Assembly: GCA_963678095.2 (NCBI GenBank)
Contig: OY782746.1
Span: forward strand, 2,046,001 to 2,110,000
Length of the DNA stretch: 64,000 nt
Source of the DNA: G963678095 sp963678095
GTDB lineage: Bacteria; Bacillota; Negativicutes; Selenomonadales; Selenomonadaceae
Direction of reading: 5' to 3'
In this document: piece after piece, positions 1-7,559 of the stretch
Position numbering within the stretch: position 1 is the stretch's first letter
Layout of the letters: every line of letters begins with the position of its first letter
The notes under the pieces: model-generated
Database searches by the model: none
Seen by the model: only the letters and a program-made list of their open reading frames with translations
Told to the model about the DNA's origin: nothing
Made by a program: the position numbers and the translations under genes

Positions 1-971
1 TCTGTCTGCTGGAAGCGGTTGAATGTGAAGAAGAACTGGCGGCTGCCGCCGATTCCGTTCGCCGTGCTTTTGTCGGAGATGGAGTTCACCTTCGGGGACT
101 GATCGAATTTTCGAATATTTGCCGGCAAAACTGCCTGTACTGTGGCCTGCGGCGTAATAATAAAAAAATTGAACGCTATCGTCTGTCGATAGCAGAAATT
201 TTGGCCTTTGCTGCCAAGGCCAAAGACTGTGGTTATCGGACGGTAGTACTGCAGTCTGGCGAAGATAGCTGGTTTACGACTGAAATTATGGTGCAGCTTT
301 TGCAGGAAATAAAGGCTATGGGGCTGGCAATCACCCTGAGCATCGGTGAGAAAAGCTATGAAGAATACAAGGCTTACAAGGTGGCTGGAGCGGACCGGTA
401 CCTGCTGCGGATTGAGACGACGGACAAGGCGCTTTATGAACGGCTTGACCCGGGAATGAGCTTTGAGAACCGGTATCGTTGCCTGCGGGATTTAAAATCA
501 CTTGGCTATGAGGTGGGGACAGGTTCACTGGTGGGGTTGCCGGGGCAGACGCTGGCATCACTGGCGGATGATCTGTTATTTTTTCAGCGGATGGATGCAG
601 ATATGGTCGGCATCGGCCCGTTTATTCCGAATGCGGATACACCCCTGGGAACCGCTGCTGGCGGGGAATTTCACCTCACTCGGCGTTTTGTTTCCTTGCT
701 GCGCTTGTTATTGCCCGAGGCAAATATTCCGGCCACGACGGCAATGGAATCACTGCAGCCGGATGCCCGCATGATCACGCTGCGTTCGGGAGCCAATGTG
801 GTGATGCCAAATGCAACAGAGGGAGAGTACCGGCGCAAGTATGCTCTATATCCAGGGAAAATTTGCATCGAGGATACTCCGGAAAAATGCCGGGGCTGTA
901 TCGGCGGTAAGATCACGGCGATTGGGCGCCATATAGCGGAGGATTATGGTTTTCGCCAACGGCGGCAATAA
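1..971 (+). CDS. hydE: [FeFe] hydrogenase H-cluster maturase HydE (5' end outside window)
   Basis: This is a radical SAM enzyme which, with HydF and HydG, builds the active-site cluster of [FeFe] hydrogenase in the cytoplasm. The frame is open from base 3 with no start in the window, so the gene begins upstream; about 322 residues are visible, against roughly 350 for the family. The radical SAM motif Cys-x3-Cys-x2-Cys is encoded by codons at 120, 132 and 141, in the context EFSNICRQNCLYCGLRRNN, which is typical of HydE. A second Cys pair (CRGC) near the C-terminus is also usual for HydE. A hairpin follows the stop. The other maturases are not in the window. Biotin synthase and PylB are related, but the motif context favours HydE. 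Confidence 0.9.
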   Translation, partial: CLLEAVECEEELAAAADSVRRAFVGDGVHLRGLIEFSNICRQNCLYCGLRRNNKKIERYRLSIAEILAFAAKAKDCGYRTVVLQSGEDSWFTTEIMVQLLQEIKAMGLAITLSIGEKSYEEYKAYKVAGADRYLLRIETTDKALYERLDPGMSFENRYRCLRDLKSLGYEVGTGSLVGLPGQTLASLADDLLFFQRMDADMVGIGPFIPNADTPLGTAAGGEFHLTRRFVSLLRLLLPEANIPATTAMESLQPDARMITLRSGANVVMPNATEGEYRRKYALYPGKICIEDTPEKCRGCIGGKITAIGRHIAEDYGFRQRRQ

Positions 972-975
972 AAAA

Positions 976-1004
976 GGCAGACGTTCCTTGGGGGGATGTC
1001 TGCC
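976..1004. terminator. Terminator hairpin between convergent hydE and mgsA
   Basis: A 7-bp stem, GGCAGAC (976-982) with GTCTGCC (998-1004), sits between two genes that face each other. It is followed by TTCGTTTATT on the plus strand and preceded by an A run that gives U residues on the minus strand, so it could stop both transcripts. Confidence 0.65.
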
Positions 1005-1012
1005 TTCGTTTA

Positions 1013-1408
1013 TTATTTAGCGGCATTAGCCTCATCGTGCTTAGTCGAAACGTACTTGAGCATAATATGAGCACTTTTCCGATTTGTGGCCAGCGGGATG
1101 TTGTGAACATCGCAGATGCGCAGCAACGCATTGATATCCGGTTCATGAGGCTGCGAGGTCAGCGGATCGCGAAGAAATATCACAAAGTCGACCTTCTCAG
1201 TAGCGATCAAGGCGCCAATCTGCTGGTCGCCGCCGAGCGGACCCGACATCATTGTCTCAACATCAAGACCAAAGTTCTCTTTGATCAGCGTTCCCGTGGT
1301 GCGGGTAGCGATGAGATGATATTTTCCCAGCAAATCCTGATGATTATTGACAAAGTCGATCATTTCATCCTTTTTTTTATCATGGGCAATCAAGGCAATG
1401 GTTTTCAT
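1013..1408 (-). CDS. mgsA: Methylglyoxal synthase
   Basis: Converts dihydroxyacetone phosphate to methylglyoxal and phosphate, a bypass of lower glycolysis used when phosphate is short or sugar phosphates build up. The 131-residue protein has the normal family length. It carries the N-terminal ALIAHDKKK segment with the catalytic His-Asp, the phosphate-binding TRTTG around residue 36, the SGPLGGDQQIG loop with the catalytic Asp, and the LRDPLTSQPHEPD segment. The ATG at 1408 is preceded by AGGTG. It is a single gene, facing hydE, and no partner gene for methylglyoxal removal is nearby. Identification is secure. Confidence 0.96.
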   Translation of the reverse strand: MKTIALIAHDKKKDEMIDFVNNHQDLLGKYHLIATRTTGTLIKENFGLDVETMMSGPLGGDQQIGALIATEKVDFVIFLRDPLTSQPHEPDINALLRICDVHNIPLATNRKSAHIMLKYVSTKHDEANAAK

Positions 1409-1580
1409 TTGAACACCTACTTTTCGTTAATTATAGTTCTACTTACAGTATATTCTTTTTCAGGAAAATGGTAAATAGCGGAACCTTGTTAATTTTTTAT
1501 TAAATTTTGTTCATTAGCATGATGTTGTTGCATAGGACATATTGCTTATGCTAGAATGTAAAAAATGAGGTGAAGATGCA

Positions 1581-2342
1581 TTGGCAAGAAAAGCAAGGGA
1601 AAAAAGCACGACGGGAATTTATCATATCATCATTCGTGGACTCGATATGCAGCCTGTACTCGAGGAGCCGGAAGATAAGAGCGAATTTTTGAACCTGCTC
1701 AATTATTACAGAGCAAAGTGCGGCTATGAGGTATACGGGTATCTGCTGCTGGACGATCATATACATATTGTAATCAAAGAGGGCGAAAAAAGCATCGGCA
1801 ATGTTATGAAATGTATCGGGGTCAAGTATGTTGCCTGGTATAATGCCAGACATGCGCGTGAGGGCAGACTGTTTCATGATCGCTTCAAGAGTGAGCCGGT
1901 CGAAGAGGATGCCTATCTGCAGACGGTGCTGCGGTTTATTCATCAGGAACCGGTGCGTCTGGGCTTGGCTACAGAAGTCGGCCGTTATGATTGGAGTAGC
2001 TATAAGGAGTATCTGCATGATGTGGCGACCTTCCTTGACAAAGAAGTGGTGCTGCAGACTTTTGGCAGTGATCCTGGGCATCGCAAGGTTGCTTTTCGTA
2101 AATACATGAATCTTCCGGCGGATGAGCGCTGTCTTGAGGCCTGCCGGGAAAAAATTTCTGATGAGGATTTGTACAGTCTGATGCTGCGTCTCTCTGGGGC
2201 AAAAACGACAGCAGAACTCAAGAAATTGCCGAAGGGAAAGCGTGATGAAGTTCTGCGCGATATTAAGGCAAAAAAATCGACTTCTACCTGGCAGATTGCG
2301 AAGGTGAGCGGGTTTAGTCAGAGTGTTATTGCCCGGTTATAA
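1581..2342 (+). CDS. REP-associated Y1 (IS200-like) transposase family protein
   Basis: A 253-residue HUH/Y1 endonuclease-domain protein of the RAYT type, probably a domesticated single-strand transposase. The metal-binding HUH segment is DDHIHIV near residue 59. The GRLFHDRFKS and FIHQEPVRLGL segments near residues 92-130 are characteristic of this family. The C-terminal 50 residues look like the helix-turn-helix found in many relatives (WQIAKVSGFSQSVIARL). The start is TTG at 1581, placed well behind GAGGTGAAG. No inverted or direct repeats mark it as a complete insertion sequence. A hairpin with wobble pairs follows at 2369-2410. It stands alone, so a current mobile role is uncertain. Confidence 0.85.
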   Translation: MARKAREKSTTGIYHIIIRGLDMQPVLEEPEDKSEFLNLLNYYRAKCGYEVYGYLLLDDHIHIVIKEGEKSIGNVMKCIGVKYVAWYNARHAREGRLFHDRFKSEPVEEDAYLQTVLRFIHQEPVRLGLATEVGRYDWSSYKEYLHDVATFLDKEVVLQTFGSDPGHRKVAFRKYMNLPADERCLEACREKISDEDLYSLMLRLSGAKTTAELKKLPKGKRDEVLRDIKAKKSTSTWQIAKVSGFSQSVIARL

Positions 2343-2368
2343 GAAGTTCAATTACATACTACAGAATA

Positions 2369-2418
2369 GATTAATTGTCCCAGTATTTGTAAAATGCGGG
2401 ACGGTTAATCTTTATTTT
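2369..2418 (+). terminator. Hairpin and T-rich tail after the Y1 transposase gene
   Basis: GATTAATTGTCCC (2369-2381) pairs over 13 positions with GGGACGGTTAATC (2398-2410), with two internal U-G wobbles, and is followed by TTTATTTTT. It serves as a terminator, but REP-like palindromes of this size are also what RAYT proteins act on, so a dual role cannot be excluded. Confidence 0.6.
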
Positions 2419-2472
2419 TATGCTGTTTTATGGTATTCTAAAGAAGAATTTGTCTAGCGGGGAGGATATTTC

Positions 2473-3204
2473 ATGGAAATCGGCAATACTTATGTTGTAC
2501 AGAAAACTTGTCCAGTATGTGGTGCATCTGTACCGGTGACGAAGGTGCGGTCGCGCTTAATTGCCTTGCAGACGGATGATGATTTTTGCGTTCATTACAA
2601 GGATTTTAATCCTTATTACTACACGGTATGGGTTTGTGAAAAATGCGGGTATGCGGCGGATGAAACCCACTTTTTATCTTTAATGCCAGAAAAAAAACGA
2701 TCCGTAGTACAGGAGTTTCTCAAAGGGAAAAAAATCGGCATTGTACATCAGGAACTTCGCACCAGGGTGGAAGCTGTGGCTGCGTTTAAACTGGCGATTT
2801 TTTATGCGGATTTGCTGCATGAATCACCGGGGCATATCGCCGGGCTGTATCTAAAGATGGCTTGGCTGTTTCGTGAGTCTGGTGATAAACAGAAGGAAAA
2901 TTCTGCGCTGGAGCAGGCGGCAAATTATTATGACAAGTCCTTGTCTACCGAGCGCTATCCGTTAGGAACCCTTACGGATGTAGCTGTCATGTATCTGATT
3001 GGGGCGATTCAAAATCGACTGGGGAATGTAGAGACGGCTACACAGTATTTAAGCCGGATTGTCAGTGACCGTGAGGCTAGAACGGAACGCTCGATTTTCA
3101 CCAAGGCCCGTGATTTGTGGCAGGATATTCGCGAACGCAAGGACCGGGAAAAAGCGGCGCAGGCAGCTGACGCGGCCCAGGAAAACGAGAGTGCTGCAGA
3201 GTAA
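2473..3204 (+). CDS. DUF2225 family protein
   Basis: A 243-residue protein of the DUF2225 family, whose function is unknown. The N-terminus has two CxxC pairs (CPVCG near residue 14 and CEKCG near 54) that suggest a zinc ribbon. The rest is helical and TPR-like, with an Ala/Glu-rich charged tail from about residue 215. No signal peptide or membrane segment is seen, so it is likely cytoplasmic. The ATG at 2473 follows GGGGAGGATATTTC. The next gene starts 35 bases after its stop, and the one after that 12 bases later, suggesting an operon. I infer nothing about its activity beyond probable metal binding. Confidence 0.85.
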   Translation: MEIGNTYVVQKTCPVCGASVPVTKVRSRLIALQTDDDFCVHYKDFNPYYYTVWVCEKCGYAADETHFLSLMPEKKRSVVQEFLKGKKIGIVHQELRTRVEAVAAFKLAIFYADLLHESPGHIAGLYLKMAWLFRESGDKQKENSALEQAANYYDKSLSTERYPLGTLTDVAVMYLIGAIQNRLGNVETATQYLSRIVSDREARTERSIFTKARDLWQDIRERKDREKAAQAADAAQENESAAE

Positions 3205-3239
3205 CGCCGGATAGTGGCGATAGCAAGAGGGGAAAAAGT

Positions 3240-3920
3240 ATGGAGATGCCCGCAGCAGTGATACAAGCAGTGGATGCATTTGATTTTAGTTCGCTTAGCA
3301 GCGCCGTTCAGGATTACGGACCGGCAATTGCCGTTGTTAAAAATACCTGGAATAAGGAGTCGCTGGCTGAAATAATAAGTGGACATATAGCCGTGCCGGA
3401 TGAGGTGATTAATACCGCTCTAGCGTCGCAGGTTGGCAGCAGTCCGCAGGTGAAATCCCTGCAGATACAGTCATTGGCTGACGGTAGACTCCGTCTCGAG
3501 GCTGAAACAAAAAAAATGGGACGCCTTGAACTTGTCGGCAACGTGGATGCATTTGTTCATGATGGCAGTCAATCGTATATGACTTACACGGTAAAAGAGC
3601 GGGAATTGCTCGATCATGGGTTGATGTCGTGGGTATTTTCGCGGTTGCCGCTGGCGATGGCACAAAATATTTTCGGTAAAGTAGATTTAGGTGAGAACTT
3701 GCCGATGAAAATTCATCACAATACGGTTACCCTTGATTTTCAAGCGGCACTGGCGCAATCGGAACTCGGGCAGACTTCTTTTATGGGGTATAATCTGCTG
3801 GATGTGATTGTAGTTAAAGAAGCACACCCGCATGAGGGGTATGTGGAATTTAAAACAGATCTGAATGTTCCGGAATCCGTAAAAAAAATATTGCTGAACG
3901 TTGTTTTAGCAGCTGAGTGA
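3240..3920 (+). CDS. Hypothetical protein (unrecognised, 226 residues)
   Basis: I do not recognise this protein. It has 226 residues, no clear signal peptide, no membrane helix and no Cys motif. The middle part alternates hydrophobic and polar residues, as in beta-strand-rich lipid-binding folds; the arrangement recalls the LmeA/DUF2993 type only loosely, and I would not assign it on that basis. The ATG at 3240 follows AGAGGGG at a suitable distance. It lies 35 bases after the DUF2225 gene and 12 bases before the secreted DUF4127 gene, so the three are probably co-transcribed. Confidence 0.75.
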   Translation: MEMPAAVIQAVDAFDFSSLSSAVQDYGPAIAVVKNTWNKESLAEIISGHIAVPDEVINTALASQVGSSPQVKSLQIQSLADGRLRLEAETKKMGRLELVGNVDAFVHDGSQSYMTYTVKERELLDHGLMSWVFSRLPLAMAQNIFGKVDLGENLPMKIHHNTVTLDFQAALAQSELGQTSFMGYNLLDVIVVKEAHPHEGYVEFKTDLNVPESVKKILLNVVLAAE

Positions 3921-3932
3921 GGATGTGTTGGT

Positions 3933-5504
3933 TTGAAAAAGTGCATGGCCTTGTTTCTTCTGTGTATTATGACCATGATGTTTACAGCAGTGGCTGCCGC
4001 GCAATCAAAGGGAAAAATTCTATTTGTGCCGCATGATAACCGTCCGGTTTCCTTTAAACAATCCGTCGATACATTGCAGCGTCTGGGGTATGAAGTGCTG
4101 GTTCCGCCAATTGAGCTTTTGGGCGGGCGGACGGATTTAGGGCACCCAGCTGAACTGTGGCGCTGGGTTAATGACAATGCGGACGATGCGGATGCAGCGG
4201 TATTGTCTTCGGACTCTCTGATCTATGGCAGCCTTGTAGCTTCGCGTAAACATGATTTCGATACAGAGAAATTGTTGAAGCGGGCGGAAAAATTTGCTTC
4301 TTTGCGGGAACGAAATCCTAAACTCAGGATTTATGCCTTTGGCTCGATTATGCGCACACCACGTAGTGGTGAGGCATCCGGTAGTGAAGAACCAGACTAT
4401 TATGCAAAATATGGAGCGGATATTTTCCGCTATACGGCCTTACTGGATAAAGAAGATGCAGAGGTTCTATCGCGGGCGGAAAAGCGGGAGATTGCGGATC
4501 TAAAGAAATCGATCCCGGAAGAGGCTATCAACGACTGGTTAGGGCGGCGGCAGAAGAATTTTGCTGTCAATCGCCATTTGATTGATTTTGCCCGTGACAA
4601 TGTATTTAACTACTTGGCACTGGGACGGGATGACAATGCCCCTTATTCACAGACCCACAAAGAAAGCCGTCTGCTTGAAGAAGACGGAAAAATTCTGGGA
4701 GAGACGAGATTTCAAACTCTCGCCGGTATTGATGAAATTGGGCTCTTGCTGTTGACCCGTGCGGTCAATGATCTGAGCAGCAGCTTTCCGCTGGTCAATG
4801 TCCGTTATGCGGCGGGTCAGGGGGGCGATACGATTCCGTCCTATTCGGATGAAGCGATCAGCCAGTCGATCCGCTCTCATTTACTGGCAATCGGTGCAAT
4901 TCAGGTTCCGACGCCGCTGCGGGCAAATCTGGTATTGTTGGTAAATACAAACCCGAATGGGCGGACGTATGAGGCCAATGATCCGCAGAACACAAGCGTA
5001 CCGCGCGAAAATACGAAGTCGTTTGCTGATATGGTAGATGTTTTTTTCGGTAAAAAATTTAATGTCAGTGTAGCGGATATTTCATATGCCAATGGTGCCG
5101 ATAATGCTTTAATGGCAGAGTTAGCCCACCGGGGGTTGTTGTCGAAGTTGACGGCTTATGCCGGTTGGAATACGGCCACGAACAGCACCGGCTTTGCTGT
5201 TGCTCAAGGAATATTAAATGCGCAGATGAAGCCGGAAAATCGACAATATCTGCTGGCAACGCGTTATCTTGATGACTGGGTCTATCAGGCCAATGTTCGG
5301 CAGTCGGTTGCCGGGCAGCTCGACAGCATGCGCGGAACTGGCAGCTATGCGCAGCTTGATGGGAAAAAATCCGTGGCGGCTCGCCGGACAACAATTGAAA
5401 TGGATGCCTTTATAAAGAAAAATATCCCTGACTTTAAATTTAAATTATTGCAGGTTGATTTTCCCTGGAATCGGATGTTTGAGGCCGATATTGATATAAA
5501 ATAA
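3933..5504 (+). CDS. DUF4127 family secreted protein
   Basis: A 523-residue protein of the DUF4127 family. The N-terminus is a signal peptide: KK, then a hydrophobic stretch to about residue 22 with Ala-x-Ala-like cleavage sites before QSKGK. The mature part begins with the family's typical VPHDNRPVS and later ELLGGRTDLG and SSDSLIYGSL segments. Function is not known from experiment; the Asp/Asn-rich conserved segments look enzymatic, but I infer no reaction. The start is TTG at 3933, with a weak GAGGATG upstream. It is the last gene of the DUF2225 operon and ends at a strong hairpin. Confidence 0.85.
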   Translation: MKKCMALFLLCIMTMMFTAVAAAQSKGKILFVPHDNRPVSFKQSVDTLQRLGYEVLVPPIELLGGRTDLGHPAELWRWVNDNADDADAAVLSSDSLIYGSLVASRKHDFDTEKLLKRAEKFASLRERNPKLRIYAFGSIMRTPRSGEASGSEEPDYYAKYGADIFRYTALLDKEDAEVLSRAEKREIADLKKSIPEEAINDWLGRRQKNFAVNRHLIDFARDNVFNYLALGRDDNAPYSQTHKESRLLEEDGKILGETRFQTLAGIDEIGLLLLTRAVNDLSSSFPLVNVRYAAGQGGDTIPSYSDEAISQSIRSHLLAIGAIQVPTPLRANLVLLVNTNPNGRTYEANDPQNTSVPRENTKSFADMVDVFFGKKFNVSVADISYANGADNALMAELAHRGLLSKLTAYAGWNTATNSTGFAVAQGILNAQMKPENRQYLLATRYLDDWVYQANVRQSVAGQLDSMRGTGSYAQLDGKKSVAARRTTIEMDAFIKKNIPDFKFKLLQVDFPWNRMFEADIDIK

Positions 5505-5648
5505 GCAAAAAAAAGAGGCTCCGGTTGGCGGGAGCCTCTTTTTTTTCATGCCCAGGGGGAGCATGTTGGTTTAGTTTTGAGACAGGTATATGCCCTCCTG
5601 TCTCGGAAGATCAATGGTTTAGCCTGAAATCATTTGATGATTCCAGTT
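5503..5648 (-). ncRNA. Candidate structured small RNA, about 140 nt
   Basis: Read on the minus strand, the gap between DUF4127 and the DeoR gene forms four hairpins in a row. The first is a 10-bp stem with a CAA loop (5645-5636 with 5632-5623). The second is an 8-bp stem GAGACAGG/CCTGTCTC (5604-5597 with 5586-5579) whose loop region carries AGGAGGG. The third is a 7-bp stem CATGCTC/GGGCATG (5565-5547) with the loop CCCCU. The last is the shared terminator with a U tail. A promoter-like TTGAAA (5685-5680), an 18-base spacer and TAGTAT (5661-5656) lie just before it. No reading frame is present. I do not recognise the family. Confidence 0.45.
5514..5546. terminator. Strong bidirectional terminator
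   Basis: AGAGGCTCC and GGAGCCTCT form a stem with an 8-base loop, flanked by eight A residues on the left and eight T residues on the right. It can end the DUF4127 transcript on the plus strand and the candidate small RNA on the minus strand. Confidence 0.9.
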
Positions 5649-5744
5649 AATTATCATACTACCATACAAGCTGTTGTATTTTCAAGCTTTTTTTAAAAAA
5701 TATAACAAAAAAATTTTCCTTTACAAAAACAAAAATAAACAGGA

Positions 5745-5774
5745 TCAAAAGACTATCGGATACGGGACTTTTGA
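5745..5774 (-). terminator. Weak terminator of the DeoR gene
   Basis: TCAAAAG (5745-5751) pairs with CTTTTGA (5768-5774) just beyond the DeoR stop codon. On the minus strand it is followed by TCCTGTTTATTTTTG, a broken U run. Confidence 0.45.
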
Positions 5775-5779
5775 CTCAC

Positions 5780-6532
5780 TTATTTCAAAACAAGATGAAC
5801 AAGGCAGTGCTGATTTTCTAGATGTTCTTTAATAGCTGCTGGAATGCCCGTGTCAGTGAATACGGAATGAATTTCGGCAGCTTTGAACTGAGGGATAACG
5901 CCTTGGACATTGAATTTTGTCGATTCTGTCAATATCATAATCTTGTTGGCCCGTTCGCCCATGGTGCGGATTGCCTCTGCCCGCAGCAGATTATTGCCCA
6001 TGAAACCACAGTTGAGGCTAAAGCCATCGGTTCCAATGAAAAATTTATCGATTGAAAAATCAGCCAGATATTTTTTTAGCAGAGGCCCCACCATAACCTG
6101 CGATTCGTTTTGAAAATCCCCGCCGAGCAGTAGAACCCTGGCAAAGGGGGCTTTGCGGATAAAGCCAGCAATAAAAGCCGAATTGGTGACAATTGTGATA
6201 TCGCGGCGAGTGGCAGCGAGTTCGCGGGCGAGTAAAGCACAGCAGGCGCCAGATTCAATCATCACGGTTTCACCATTGAGAATCGTTTGTGCTGCTTGCT
6301 TGGCAATGGCATGTTTTGTGTCATAGTTAAAGGACAGATGATGCGTAATATCATCACTGCTGATCATGACCGCAAAACCGTGTTCACGGCGCAGCAGGCC
6401 AGCTTTTTCAAGCAGGCTGAGATCTTTACGAGTGGTAACTTCTGAAACGCCGAGTTTTTGGGAGAGATCGGCAACGGGAATTCTTTTATTGTTGTTGACC
6501 AGATCAAGTAGTTGTTGATGGCGTAGCTGCAT
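5780..6532 (-). CDS. DeoR-family transcriptional regulator
   Basis: A 250-residue repressor of the DeoR type, which usually senses a phosphorylated sugar. The first 60 residues form the helix-turn-helix (KRIPVADLSQKLGVSEVTTR), and the remainder is the sugar-phosphate-binding DeoR C-terminal domain with GTDGFS near residue 165 and an SxKFN segment near the end. I chose the ATG at 6532 because GGAGGA lies eight bases before it and the DNA-binding domain starts there; the longer frame upstream is not conserved-looking and overlaps the ferredoxin gene. No sugar operon adjoins it, so the target is unknown. A perfect palindrome TTTCATATGAAA at 6602-6613 lies in its upstream region. Confidence 0.88.
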   Translation of the reverse strand: MQLRHQQLLDLVNNNKRIPVADLSQKLGVSEVTTRKDLSLLEKAGLLRREHGFAVMISSDDITHHLSFNYDTKHAIAKQAAQTILNGETVMIESGACCALLARELAATRRDITIVTNSAFIAGFIRKAPFARVLLLGGDFQNESQVMVGPLLKKYLADFSIDKFFIGTDGFSLNCGFMGNNLLRAEAIRTMGERANKIMILTESTKFNVQGVIPQFKAAEIHSVFTDTGIPAAIKEHLENQHCLVHLVLK

Positions 6533-6601
6533 ACAGATTCCTCCTGCGCTGATAATTAAAACAAGTATAGCATATTTTCTTGCCGAATGAAAGTCTTGTA
6601 G

Positions 6602-6613
6602 TTTCATATGAAA
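6602..6613. promoter_or_regulatory. Palindrome between DeoR and ferredoxin genes
   Basis: TTTCATATGAAA is a perfect 12-bp palindrome in the 151-bp divergent gap between the DeoR gene and the ferredoxin gene. It may be the autoregulatory operator of the DeoR protein; this is inference from position only. Confidence 0.3.
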
Positions 6614-6683
6614 TACCGAGAATTTCTTTGATCGATGTGATATGATGAAAGAATAAAATACAGGCAAAGGAGGCAGAAGGCGG

Positions 6684-6905
6684 ATGGCAGAGTTAGAGAA
6701 AGGGCAGAGCAGGGGGGATGGATTTTGCATCCATATTGATCAACAGGTTTGTGTGCGCTGCCTGGCTTGTGTTGGGGACTGTCCGACCGGAGCGATAAAG
6801 CGGGAAGGGCACGTGCTGGTATATAGGGGGGAAGCCTGCATCGCTTGCGGTAGTTGTCTAGTTATCTGTCCGGTCGGGGCCCTTGGAGTTGAGAAAATAT
6901 TGTAA
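6684..6905 (+). CDS. 2[4Fe-4S] ferredoxin-type protein
   Basis: A 73-residue soluble electron carrier. It has two complete cluster motifs: CVRCLACVGDCP at about residues 23-34 and CIACGSCLVICP at about 52-63, each followed by a Gly-Ala turn. This is the usual bacterial clostridial-type pattern, with about 20 extra N-terminal residues. The ATG at 6684 is preceded by AAAGGAGG. It stands alone, diverging from the DeoR gene and ending at a bidirectional hairpin, so its redox partner is not shown by context. [FeFe] hydrogenase and flavoproteins are the natural partners in such anaerobes, but that is inference. Confidence 0.9.
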   Translation: MAELEKGQSRGDGFCIHIDQQVCVRCLACVGDCPTGAIKREGHVLVYRGEACIACGSCLVICPVGALGVEKIL

Positions 6906-6934
6906 ATCGTCGGTGGCAGAGCAAGCTGAAAATA

Positions 6935-6972
6935 AAAAACCATCATGGCAGTTATACGCCATGATGGTTTTT
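6935..6972. terminator. Bidirectional terminator, ferredoxin and flavin-reductase genes
   Basis: AAAAACCATCATGGC pairs perfectly with GCCATGATGGTTTTT around an 8-base loop. The A and T runs allow termination from both sides. Confidence 0.9.
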
Positions 6973-6976
6973 ATGT

Positions 6977-7474
6977 TTAGTCTTTATAGGCGGTGAGGAT
7001 TTCACCATAATACATAACGTGCCAGTCCCCGGATTCATACCATTTGTCGGCCGTTGCCGGGTCAAGCCCCTGACGAGACATTTCCTGCCGGCAGATAACC
7101 TTGCATTCGATGTTGATGCCCGCGTTGGCGATTGCCGGGGTGGAGACCTTTTGCCCTGGTTGTGCTATTAGTCCGGCAGTCTGAAATTTATCGGTATTGC
7201 CACCTGAGGTTGATCCGCAAATCCCAAGGGCGTGCTTCATATCCTTGAGTGGAATCGTTACAGTAAATTCCGGATTTTTTTCTATAAGCTGATACGTATG
7301 ACGTGACTGGCGGACCATAATAGTAAATACCGGTTTGCCCCACATAAAGCCCAGCGATCCCCAGGCGATTGTCATGGAGTTGCTTTTTCCCTCGGCAAAT
7401 GTATTGAGAAAAGCCCCGTTGCTGAGAATCTTGATGATTTTATCAGCATAATCAAATACTTGAATTTCCTTCAT
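6977..7474 (-). CDS. Flavin reductase-like (FMN-binding split barrel) protein
   Basis: A 165-residue protein of the flavoredoxin / flavin reductase-like family that binds FMN and probably transfers electrons or reduces flavin in the cytoplasm. Recognisable parts are the NSMTIAWGSLGFMWGKPVFTIMVR strands (FMN site) around residues 32-55 and the TPAIANAGINIECKV segment around residue 115. I set the start at ATG 7474 because AGGAGGAG lies just before it; the longer frame runs back through the serC terminator. It sits downstream of serC on the same strand but is separated by a hairpin, so co-transcription would need read-through. Confidence 0.85.
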   Translation of the reverse strand: MKEIQVFDYADKIIKILSNGAFLNTFAEGKSNSMTIAWGSLGFMWGKPVFTIMVRQSRHTYQLIEKNPEFTVTIPLKDMKHALGICGSTSGGNTDKFQTAGLIAQPGQKVSTPAIANAGINIECKVICRQEMSRQGLDPATADKWYESGDWHVMYYGEILTAYKD

Positions 7475-7501
7475 AAACGCCTCTCCTCCTGTATGAAAAT
7501 A

Positions 7502-7533
7502 AAATAAAGGCACCATAGATGGCACCTTTATTT
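7502..7533 (-). terminator. serC terminator
   Basis: AAATAAAGG (7502-7510) pairs with CCTTTATTT (7525-7533), with an inner CCAT/ATGG stem and a two-base internal mismatch. The T-rich side gives U residues on the minus strand. Confidence 0.7.
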
Positions 7534-7559
7534 TATAACCTTTCAAGCAGGAGAGCAAG

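Noticed and set aside
6533..6730. N-terminal extension of the DeoR protein by 66 residues
   Set aside because: It overlaps the ferredoxin gene start, has no ribosome site, and the helix-turn-helix begins right after ATG 6532, which has one.
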